Shown here in pieces: positions 7,353 through 14,321 of a stretch of 64,000 nt of DNA. The stretch's first letter is position 1; every line of letters begins with the position of its first letter. Location: contig CAZSUZ010000002.1 of the NCBI GenBank assembly GCA_964610165.1, forward strand, positions 3,537 to 67,536, read 5' to 3'. The notes under the pieces were generated by a model. It was not told where the DNA came from and did not search any database. It saw nothing but the letters and a program-made list of their open reading frames with translations. The translations under genes were made by a program, and so were the position numbers. This DNA is from MFZZ01 sp964610165. GTDB taxonomy: Bacteria > Patescibacteriota > Microgenomatia > UBA1406 > GWC2-37-13.

Positions 7353-8549
7353 TTAGGAAGTTAAATTTATAATCTCTAATGCAATATTTTTTTTAGTATT
7401 TTTATCGATTTTAGTAATTTTTTTATTTTTTGAAACAACATAGACTTCGTTATCTTCAGAGCTAAATCCAATATCTTTTCGACTTATATCATTGACGATA
7501 ATAAAATCTGCTTCTGAATCTTCAAATTTTTGTTGAACTAATTCGTATATGTTTTCTTCATTCACTCCATGTACTGCTTTAAATCCAATAAGTTGAATAT
7601 GTGGATTCCATTTTTTAATTTCGTTTATTATTTTTGGTGCAGTATGGAGTTCTAAAGAAACATTTTCAGAACTATCTATTTTACCTGCATGTTGTTCAAC
7701 TGTATAGTCAGAAACGGCAGCTGCATGAATGAGGATATCAAATTCCGGACTTCTTCGTTCTAAAATATTAAGAAGTTTTTGTGCTGTATCAAATGTTACT
7801 TGTTCAATAGGTAACATTGTTTGAATACTATTTTCAGCTCTAACCAACAAGACATCTGCTCCTTGTTTATAATATGCTTCCGCTAAAGCAACACCCATTT
7901 TGCCAGTACTTTTATTGGTTAAAACACGTGCAGAATCTATAGGTTCAGAAGTGCCACCAGCGGTAACAAGTATTTTTTTACCTTTAAATCGAGAAGCAAA
8001 TGTTGTCATTAGTTCTATTTCACTCGCAATATCTGTAACTTCTGGCAGTCTTCCAACACCTTGAACACCACAAGCTAACCATCCACTATTTGGCGACATA
8101 ACTGAATATCCAAACTGCTGTAAAATCTTTAAATTTTTTTGTGTAGCAAGATGATTCCACATATTAGTGTTCATTGAAGGAACAACAAGAACTGGTTTAA
8201 CAGTTGCCAGAATTGTGGTTGTTAAAAAATCATCAGCTATGCCATTTGCTAGTTTGGCAATAATGTTTGCTGTTGCAGGAGCTATAATAAATAAATCGCT
8301 ATCTGTTGCAACATCTATATGTTCAACTTTACGTTCTTTAAGAACTTCTTTATAATCAAAATCTTTTTCAAATAATGTTGTAAATACTTTTTTTCCAGTA
8401 AGTTTTTCAACTTCTTTTACAGAAATCATTTCTTTTGCACTGTGGGTTAAGATTACCTGCACTTCATGACCATTTTTTTGCAAAAGAGGAATAAGTTCCA
8501 ACATTTTAAAAGCCGCAATACCGGAAGAAATACCAATAGTGATTTTCAT
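7353..8549 (-). CDS. coaBC: Bifunctional phosphopantothenoylcysteine decarboxylase / synthetase
   Basis: Two consecutive steps of coenzyme A synthesis. The N-terminal CoaC flavoprotein domain (about 1-175) has GISSGIAAFK, the PATANI FMN-binding motif and the substrate clamp LACGVQGVGRL. The C-terminal CoaB domain (about 185-398) has the VTAGGTSEPID nucleotide-binding start and AAVSDY. Length 398 is normal. It lies in a minus-strand operon between the glycosyl-1-phosphate transferase and the GNAT gene. Confidence 0.93.
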   Translation of the reverse strand: MKITIGISSGIAAFKMLELIPLLQKNGHEVQVILTHSAKEMISVKEVEKLTGKKVFTTLFEKDFDYKEVLKERKVEHIDVATDSDLFIIAPATANIIAKLANGIADDFLTTTILATVKPVLVVPSMNTNMWNHLATQKNLKILQQFGYSVMSPNSGWLACGVQGVGRLPEVTDIASEIELMTTFASRFKGKKILVTAGGTSEPIDSARVLTNKSTGKMGVALAEAYYKQGADVLLVRAENSIQTMLPIEQVTFDTAQKLLNILERRSPEFDILIHAAAVSDYTVEQHAGKIDSSENVSLELHTAPKIINEIKKWNPHIQLIGFKAVHGVNEENIYELVQQKFEDSEADFIIVNDISRKDIGFSSEDNEVYVVSKNKKITKIDKNTKKNIALEIINLTS

Positions 8550-8560
8550 AATAGCCTATC

Positions 8561-9625
8561 CTATTTTACCAAATCACCTTGTTTAATTCGTTCTGAAATA
8601 AACATGAAGACCAACAGAAGAACGGCTATTGTTAAAAATGCCAGCAATTTTTCAATACCACTTAAAAATAAACTAGAAATACCCAGAATAAAAGAGATTA
8701 ACCAATAGAATACTGCAATTCTTCGTTTTCCCCATCCAATTTCAATAAGTCTATGATGAAAATGTCCCCAATCTGCTCGGAATGGAGAAGTTCCATGATG
8801 AAGTCTACGAATAATGGTATACACTGCATCAATTGTTGGAATAGCTAATACTAAAATTGCTGTTCCTACTTTTCCAAAAGACAAAATTGCTAATATGCCC
8901 AGTAAAAATCCTGCCATAGCGCCGCCACCATAACCTGGCATTATTCGTTGAGGGAAAAAATTAAAAGGTAAAAAGCCTAAATAAGCGCCAGAAACAATAA
9001 ACGATAAATGTGCAACTGTTTGAGCTCGAATATCATGTGCGACAAATTGTTCTGATAATAAACCAAGAAATAGAGCTGTAATAGAAACAAAACCTGGTAA
9101 TTGGCCATCTACACCTTTACTCCAATTAACCATATTCATAGTCCATGTAAGCCAGATAATAGCTACAAGATCTGCAAAAATTAAAATATTTCGAACACCA
9201 AAAATATCAATTGACCATTTCCATGTATCTAAATGAATAACTCCACCAAATGGGTTAGAAACATAGGGAATACCTAATCCAAAACCAACAACCAAAGCAG
9301 AAATTGTTAAGTTAAAAAAGAATCTTAAATAGGGAGAAACATCATACTTATCATCAAATAATCCAACAATAAGGAGTAATCCATTGGCAATAAGAATACC
9401 TGTAATTATTTTATTAGGTTGAATATAAACAAGCGTTGTAATAAGTAATGCTAAATAAATAGGAATTCCACCTGCTCGAGGAATAATTCCTTTGTGTGTA
9501 TGTGCTGGATGTTTTCTATCCTTTCTATCTGTGATAAGTCCAAAACGGTTTGCAAATTTAATTGTAAGTGGCGTTACTAAAAATGAAATGAGTGTTGCAG
9601 TAAAAAATATAAGATATGCTTCCAT
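8561..9625 (-). CDS. Polyprenyl-phosphate glycosyl-1-phosphate transferase, WecA/MraY family
   Basis: An integral membrane enzyme that moves a sugar-1-phosphate from a UDP-sugar to undecaprenyl phosphate, starting peptidoglycan or polysaccharide assembly. The 354 residues hold about ten hydrophobic segments. Family motifs are an early Asp pair (FDDKYDV), NMVNWSKGVDG in place of the usual NxxNxxDGxDG, and HFHHRL near the C-terminus (the HIHH-type motif). The His-rich motif favours WecA/TagO over MraY. It lies 1 base after the small membrane gene at 9627. Confidence 0.85.
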   Translation of the reverse strand: MEAYLIFFTATLISFLVTPLTIKFANRFGLITDRKDRKHPAHTHKGIIPRAGGIPIYLALLITTLVYIQPNKIITGILIANGLLLIVGLFDDKYDVSPYLRFFFNLTISALVVGFGLGIPYVSNPFGGVIHLDTWKWSIDIFGVRNILIFADLVAIIWLTWTMNMVNWSKGVDGQLPGFVSITALFLGLLSEQFVAHDIRAQTVAHLSFIVSGAYLGFLPFNFFPQRIMPGYGGGAMAGFLLGILAILSFGKVGTAILVLAIPTIDAVYTIIRRLHHGTSPFRADWGHFHHRLIEIGWGKRRIAVFYWLISFILGISSLFLSGIEKLLAFLTIAVLLLVFMFISERIKQGDLVK

Positions 9626-9626
9626 A

Positions 9627-9932
9627 TTAGGTTACTAAAAAGATGATTTTAAGAAATATTCCTGTAAATGTAATAATTACAAAAATATTGACTATATTAA
9701 ATAATTTTTGAAATAGTTCTTCAGAATGGAAAAATTTTTTAATGATGTAAGCGTTAAACAAATAAAATATGTGCATTAAGATTGGAAGTAAAGCGATATA
9801 CCAGAATTCTACAAGTTGTGGATCTCCCCAAGGACGTGAATATAACAGAGGAATTTGTTTCGGCATATATTGAAATCGCCATGCAAAGATACCTGTCATT
9901 AAGATATCTGCCGCAATCAGAAGCTTATTCAT
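9627..9932 (-). CDS. Small membrane protein, three predicted transmembrane helices
   Basis: 101 residues. Hydrophobic segments lie near 3-18, 43-65 and 80-100. Between the first two is KQIPLLYSRPWGDPQL, a loop that recalls the PxHFN-type loop of DUF1648 membrane proteins; the link is only suggestive. First gene of the minus-strand operon, preceded by a leaderless-type promoter, and adjacent to the lipid-linked sugar transferase. Function unknown. Confidence 0.75.
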   Translation of the reverse strand: MNKLLIAADILMTGIFAWRFQYMPKQIPLLYSRPWGDPQLVEFWYIALLPILMHIFYLFNAYIIKKFFHSEELFQKLFNIVNIFVIITFTGIFLKIIFLVT

Positions 9933-9938
9933 AGAGTT

Positions 9939-9944
9939 ATTATA
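9939..9944 (-). promoter_or_regulatory. -10 box of the 9932-5618 operon, leaderless
   Basis: TATAAT (9944-9939) ends 6 bases before the ATG at 9932, with no ribosome-binding site. No clear -35 hexamer was found. Confidence 0.5.
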
Positions 9945-10075
9945 CTATTTCTCATTGAAATATATCTTTCTTCGTGCTAATCTTTAAACGATTAACAAAT
10001 TTTGTAATAAAACTACCATGGTATAAATATCCTGCACACAACTAACTACTTTATTAATAGTTTTTTTTAACTATC

Positions 10076-11398
10076 ATGCAGGATACACAAATTTATAACC
10101 TAATTACAAAAGAAGAAGACAGACAAAGAAAAGGAGTAGAACTTATTCCTTCCGAAAATTACGCATCTACTCACGTAAGAACCGCATTATCATCTGCTCT
10201 TGTAAACAAATATTCTGAAGGATACCCTGGCAAAAGATATTATGGTGGAAACGAAATTATAGATAACGTTGAATCTATTGCTCAAAATAGAGCAAAAGAA
10301 TTATTTGGCGTTGAGCATGTAAATGTTCAACCATACTCTGGTTCTCCCGCTAATTTAGCAGTCTATTTAGCAACATGTAAACCTGGTGACGCTGTTATGG
10401 GACAAGCCTTAGTTGCTGGTGGACATTTAACACATGGACATATGGTTTCTGCAACAGGAATATTTTTTAATAGTTTGCAATATGGTGTCATGCCCGAGGT
10501 AAAGAATGGTGAACTATTTGATTATAAAGAAATTAGAGCATTAGCATTAAAACATAAACCTAAGTTAATTTGGGTTGGTGCGACTGCTTATCCTCTTTTA
10601 TTTAAATACGAAAAATTTGCAGAAATTGCAGAAGAAGTTGGTGCATATTTAGCAGCAGATATTGCACATGTTGCAGGTTTAATTGCTGGTGGTGCACATC
10701 CTTCTCCTGTTCCACATGTACATATTGTAACCACAACTACTCATAAAACACTTCGTGGACCAAGAGGTGCCATGATTATGGTTACTAAAAAAGGGCTCGA
10801 TAAAGATCCAGAGTTACCAACAAAAGTTGATAAAGCAGTATTTCCAGGATTACAAGGAGGACCACATGACAATACAACAGCTGCTATTGCTATTTCTTTA
10901 TATGAAGCAGCACAGCCAGAATTTAAAGATTACGCACATCAAATTGTTAAGAATTCAAAAACATTAGCTCAAACACTCGTAGATCATGGATATAAAGTGG
11001 TAGGAAATAAATCGGAGAACCATTTAGTTTTAGTCGATTTATCTCCAACACATGGTCCGGGAGCAGGCTATTTTGCTGAATATGCACTAGACCATGTTGG
11101 ATTAACGTTAAATAAAAATACAGTTCCGGGAGAACCTGGTTCACCATTTTATCCATCCGGAATTCGCCTTGGTACACCTGCTGCAACAACTAGAGGTATG
11201 AAAGAAAAGGAAATGGAGTTTATTGGAAATGTTATGAATGAGGTTCTTGATTTCATTAAGAAGTATAAGTTGCCAGGAACGAAGGAAGAACGTAAAGAGT
11301 ATTTTAAAAAGTTTAAATCAGAGATTGATACGGATAATCATCTAAAGCAGTTGAAGGCAAAAGTAACAAAGATGGTAACGCCGTTTCCGATTCCGTAA
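10076..11398 (+). CDS. glyA: Serine hydroxymethyltransferase
   Basis: PLP enzyme that interconverts serine and glycine and loads one-carbon units on tetrahydrofolate. 440 residues, with LIPSENYAS (21-31), KRYYGG, QPYSGSPAN and the PLP-lysine motif TTTTHKTLRGPRG (Lys224). Length is slightly above the bacterial norm. The ATG directly follows an AT-only hairpin (10056-10074) and has no ribosome-binding site. A weak promoter may lie near 10001-10027. Downstream is folC, whose product extends the folate cofactor, so the pair make sense together. Confidence 0.95.
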   Translation: MQDTQIYNLITKEEDRQRKGVELIPSENYASTHVRTALSSALVNKYSEGYPGKRYYGGNEIIDNVESIAQNRAKELFGVEHVNVQPYSGSPANLAVYLATCKPGDAVMGQALVAGGHLTHGHMVSATGIFFNSLQYGVMPEVKNGELFDYKEIRALALKHKPKLIWVGATAYPLLFKYEKFAEIAEEVGAYLAADIAHVAGLIAGGAHPSPVPHVHIVTTTTHKTLRGPRGAMIMVTKKGLDKDPELPTKVDKAVFPGLQGGPHDNTTAAIAISLYEAAQPEFKDYAHQIVKNSKTLAQTLVDHGYKVVGNKSENHLVLVDLSPTHGPGAGYFAEYALDHVGLTLNKNTVPGEPGSPFYPSGIRLGTPAATTRGMKEKEMEFIGNVMNEVLDFIKKYKLPGTKEERKEYFKKFKSEIDTDNHLKQLKAKVTKMVTPFPIP

Positions 11399-11415
11399 AT
11401 TGGAATTTAAATGTT

Positions 11416-11577
11416 AAGTCTCGTATACCATTCCAACAAATAACCGTTCGCCTAACTGAGTATAAATTCTAGGACTATCTCGTTTGCTCACTGCCGAAAG
11501 CTCTTTGATACATGGTTCTGTGTCATTATGCACAACGAGCTTTCGTAGCTTATTTGTTGTAAGGTATACTTCGACTT
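11416..11577 (+). ncRNA. Structured intergenic element: candidate RNA or folC leader
   Basis: Two 28-base arms (11416-11443 and 11550-11577) are imperfect reverse complements. They share AAGTC, GTATACC and AACAAATAA blocks. Inside lies a second perfect 9-bp stem, CGAAAGCTC (11495-11503) with GAGCTTTCG (11537-11545), whose loop holds a small TGTG/CACA hairpin. A left-side bulge of about 50 bases may fold by itself. The overall shape is a long rod with one large bulge. It could be a small RNA, a leader of folC (ATG at 11592) or the 3' end of glyA mRNA. I could not match it to 6S, SRP, RNase P, tmRNA or a known folate riboswitch. Confidence 0.45.
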
Positions 11578-11591
11578 TAATTAAACTAAAT

Positions 11592-12932
11592 ATGAAAATC
11601 CAAACATTTACACAAGCAGAAGAATATCTCAACCAATTTATTACTAAAACAAATAAATGGGGAGAGCCTTCTATGGCTCATGAAAGAACTAAATTTTTTA
11701 TGAAATTGTTAGGAGATCCACAGAATGAATTGAAGGTGATTCATATTACTGGGACTTCTGGGAAAGGTTCTACTTCGTACCTAACGACAGCAATGTTAGT
11801 TTCACAAGGGTTCAACGTTGGAATGGGAATTTCGCCTCATATTCATCATATTTTGGAGCGAATTCAAATAAATGCAAAGCCCATTTCTGAAGAAATATTT
11901 GTTAAGTACTTACAAGAGATTCAGCCGTTTATTGAAAAAACAAAAGACTCGGAATATGGTTCGGTTACTTTTTTTGAAATTATTGTAGGACTTTCGTATT
12001 ATATTTTCCAGAAAGAACAAGTGGATGTAGTTGTAATGGAAGTAGGTTTGGGTGGACAGTTTGATGCAACAAATACAATAACTTCAGAACATAAAATTGC
12101 TGTAATAACTCGTATTGGATACGATCATATGGAGTTTTTAGGAAATACATTGCCAAAAATTGCATTTGAAAAAGCAAAAATTATAAAAAAACATAATATA
12201 GCTATTAAATTAGATCAGGAACAAGAAGTAATAGATGTTATTAAGCAAGAAGCTAAAGATCAAAATGCACAGTTAATACTTGTTAATCCAGAACAAATTG
12301 TTACTTCTCGAACAATTTCTTTATTAGGTTTACGATGCAGTATTAATTATAAGAATTTACATTTAGAAGATGTACATGTTTCATTAATTGGTGAGTATCA
12401 ATTTGAAAATATAAGTATGGCGGTTATTTCTTTTGTCGAATTTATATCGAGAGAAAAGAAACAATTACAGGAAGAATCATTACGAGCTACTTTAGAAACG
12501 GTAAAAATTCCAGGAAGAATGGAGATGGTTCAGTATAATAATCGCGAATTTGTTATAGATGGTGCCCACAATCCACAAAAAATGGAAGCGTTTATGCAAA
12601 GTCTTACGCATATTTTCAAAGACGAACGTTTTACATTCCTTCTTTCCTTCAAAAAAGGTAAAGATTATGAACCGATCTTAAAATATATTCTTCCGCATGC
12701 TCAAGATATTATTGTTACTTCTTTTGACAACATGAATCAAGGAATGGGTGAATTGTATTCAGAAGATCCTCAAGTTATTGGTGATCTTTTAAAGGATATG
12801 CATTATTTTTATTATCAGGTAATTCCAGATTTAAAAGAAGCATTAACAAAAGCCCAAGAAAGTAAACACATGGTTGTTATTACTGGGTCACTTTATTTAA
12901 TAGGAGAAGTTTTAAACATTATGGAAAAATAA
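11592..12932 (+). CDS. folC: Folylpolyglutamate synthase / dihydrofolate synthase
   Basis: ATP-dependent ligase of the Mur family that adds glutamate to folates. 446 residues from MKIQTFTQAEEYL. P-loop TGTSGKGST (53-61), GMGISPH, VVMEVGLGGQFDATN and the Mur-family FVIDGAHNPQK are all present. The start at 11592 is preferred; a longer in-frame opening from 11484 runs through the structured element. Whether it is strictly FPGS or bifunctional cannot be decided. Confidence 0.9.
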   Translation: MKIQTFTQAEEYLNQFITKTNKWGEPSMAHERTKFFMKLLGDPQNELKVIHITGTSGKGSTSYLTTAMLVSQGFNVGMGISPHIHHILERIQINAKPISEEIFVKYLQEIQPFIEKTKDSEYGSVTFFEIIVGLSYYIFQKEQVDVVVMEVGLGGQFDATNTITSEHKIAVITRIGYDHMEFLGNTLPKIAFEKAKIIKKHNIAIKLDQEQEVIDVIKQEAKDQNAQLILVNPEQIVTSRTISLLGLRCSINYKNLHLEDVHVSLIGEYQFENISMAVISFVEFISREKKQLQEESLRATLETVKIPGRMEMVQYNNREFVIDGAHNPQKMEAFMQSLTHIFKDERFTFLLSFKKGKDYEPILKYILPHAQDIIVTSFDNMNQGMGELYSEDPQVIGDLLKDMHYFYYQVIPDLKEALTKAQESKHMVVITGSLYLIGEVLNIMEK

Positions 12933-12978
12933 TATATACTCTGCTACTAATCATTCATTATTAATTTATCTAATTCTC

Positions 12979-13629
12979 ATGTTTAAAATTGAAAAAATGG
13001 ATCTACTCGTTGCTGTTTATATTTTTTGTATTATTGTGGCCGAATTGATGGGTGCAAAAACATTCCCACTTATTGATTTGGGATTTTATAAATTAAATGC
13101 TAGTGTTTCTATATTTTTAATTCCATTACTTTTTACTATTAATGATGTAGTTGTAGAAGTTCATGGAAAAGAACGAGCTAGAAGTATTGTTCGATCAGGA
13201 TTATTTACAATTGTTTTATTGTTTGGATTTATAATGCTTGCTATTCATTTACCTCCATCAATGAGATTTATGGAAAGCGAAGCTTCTTATGATGAAATAT
13301 TTGGTAAATCGGCACGAATTACACTTGCAAGTTTAACAGCATTTGCACTTGCTGATTTTATGGATATTTATATTTTCAGTAGAATTAGAGAAAAATTTGG
13401 AAAATCTAAGCTCTGGCTACGAAATAATCTTTCCAATTTTATAGCACAATTTATCGATACTGTCGTATTTATGTCTCTTGCATTTTATGCATTCAATGAA
13501 CCTTTTTCAGAAAACATAGCATTTTTATTTAGCTTAATTCTTCCTTATTGGTTATTGAAATGTAGTATGTCTATTATTGAAACACCATTTGTATATGCAG
13601 GAGTGAAATGGTTAAGAGGGAATAAATAA
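12979..13629 (+). CDS. YhhQ/VUT-family transporter, probable queuosine precursor
   Basis: 216 residues with about six transmembrane segments, opening with AVYIFCIIVAELMGAKTF and followed by LFTINDVVVEVHGK. This matches the vitamin-uptake transporter (VUT) family, whose YhhQ members import queuine or preQ bases. That would fit an organism that salvages modified bases for tRNA. The substrate is inferred from the family only. No queuosine-pathway gene is visible in this window. Confidence 0.8.
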   Translation: MFKIEKMDLLVAVYIFCIIVAELMGAKTFPLIDLGFYKLNASVSIFLIPLLFTINDVVVEVHGKERARSIVRSGLFTIVLLFGFIMLAIHLPPSMRFMESEASYDEIFGKSARITLASLTAFALADFMDIYIFSRIREKFGKSKLWLRNNLSNFIAQFIDTVVFMSLAFYAFNEPFSENIAFLFSLILPYWLLKCSMSIIETPFVYAGVKWLRGNK

Positions 13630-13639
13630 TCCTATAGCA

Positions 13640-13668
13640 TTGAATAACAGTGCTAAAATTGATATAAT
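13640..13668 (+). promoter_or_regulatory. Promoter of the tiny membrane-protein pair
   Basis: TTGAAT (13640-13645), a 17-base spacer and TATAAT (13663-13668). The predicted leader of about 90 bases carries an AAGGAG site. A 7-bp stem (TAGCATT with AGTGCTA) overlaps the upstream part. Confidence 0.6.
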
Positions 13669-13765
13669 ATCTTACTTTTAGATTGATACAAATAGATAGA
13701 TTTCTATTGTATTACATCTTAAGTTTAACAGTATTGTATAAGTAACTTTAGATAAGGAGAAAGTC

Positions 13766-14065
13766 ATGAATGATCGGCCGCCTGTTCCCAAAACAGTGGA
13801 AGAATGGATGACAAAGTACCATTATGTACTTCGACCCAATTTAACAATCGAAGATATGTTGGTACAGGTTCAAATCGATCGGAATCTTTCTTTACAGGAG
13901 CGAAAAGCAATTGTAGAGGAATATCGGAATAGACCCGAGCAGGTTGCGGCAAGGAAGAGAAAGGAGCGGTTCCAAGTTTTCATCATGATTGTGATTGCAT
14001 GTATTTTAGCTGCTATCGCGATTTGGTGGTTTCTTTCTGGAATGTCTATTCATATTCCAAACTGA
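13766..14065 (+). CDS. Small single-pass membrane protein, unknown
   Basis: 99 residues. A soluble, charged N-terminal part (1-68) is followed by the basic stretch AARKRKERFQ, one transmembrane helix (about 69-90) and a short tail. The cytosol-in orientation is inferred from the basic residues before the helix. AAGGAG (13754-13759) sits 6 bases before the ATG. Its bases are visibly less AT-rich than those of the neighbours. It is followed 28 bases on by another tiny membrane protein with its own AAGGAG. I do not recognise the family. Confidence 0.75.
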   Translation: MNDRPPVPKTVEEWMTKYHYVLRPNLTIEDMLVQVQIDRNLSLQERKAIVEEYRNRPEQVAARKRKERFQVFIMIVIACILAAIAIWWFLSGMSIHIPN

Positions 14066-14093
14066 TCGCCAAGTTCAGTAGAAGGAGTTATGT

Positions 14094-14267
14094 ATGAAAA
14101 GAAGTAAATATTTGAAGTTGCAGTACTTATCTGAAGAAGAGCTAAGGCAGTACGATGAGGAAATAGCAAGATACAACCGAATTGTGCTGATACTCTATAT
14201 CAGAGCGGCTGTGATTGCTATATTTTTATCTCTAGTTGGTGGGTATGTTGTTACTCTTATCAACTAA
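14094..14267 (+). CDS. Tiny single-pass membrane protein (57 aa), unknown
   Basis: MKRSKYLKLQ starts a charged N-terminal third, followed by EELRQYDEEIARYNR and one helix (about 30-55) ending VVTLIN. AAGGAG (14082-14087) is 6 bases from the ATG at 14094. An overlapping ATG at 14090 opens another frame with poorer spacing. The layout of charged helix plus C-terminal anchor repeats that of the preceding gene, so the two may form a complex. It ends 10 bases before a 34-base perfect palindrome. Confidence 0.7.
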   Translation: MKRSKYLKLQYLSEEELRQYDEEIARYNRIVLILYIRAAVIAIFLSLVGGYVVTLIN

Positions 14268-14277
14268 ACTGATACAA

Positions 14278-14311
14278 GTGGAGCGTCCCGATAATTATCG
14301 GGACGCTCCAC
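14278..14311. terminator. 34-base perfect palindrome, likely bidirectional terminator
   Basis: 17-base arms starting GTGGAGCGTCCCGATAA are perfectly self-complementary with no spacer. It lies between the small gene ending at 14267 and the convergent helicase ending at 14322. There is no long T-tract on either side, so it may instead be an mRNA-end stabiliser or a dispersed palindromic repeat. Confidence 0.6.
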
Positions 14312-14321
14312 ACAACTTTCA

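Noticed and set aside
10056..10074. ATAGTT/AACTAT hairpin directly before glyA as a regulator
   Set aside because: It is A/T-only with a T-loop and expected by chance in such DNA.
11416..11577. Identification of the structured element as 6S RNA, SRP RNA, RNase P, tmRNA or a THF riboswitch
   Set aside because: No conserved core of those families could be matched by eye; only the rod shape recalls 6S RNA.
11414..11632. 72-residue reading frame on the minus strand across the glyA-folC gap
   Set aside because: Its only ATG lies inside folC, no ribosome-binding site is seen, and the region is better explained by the nested inverted repeats. The residue content looks protein-like, so a gene remnant is not fully excluded.
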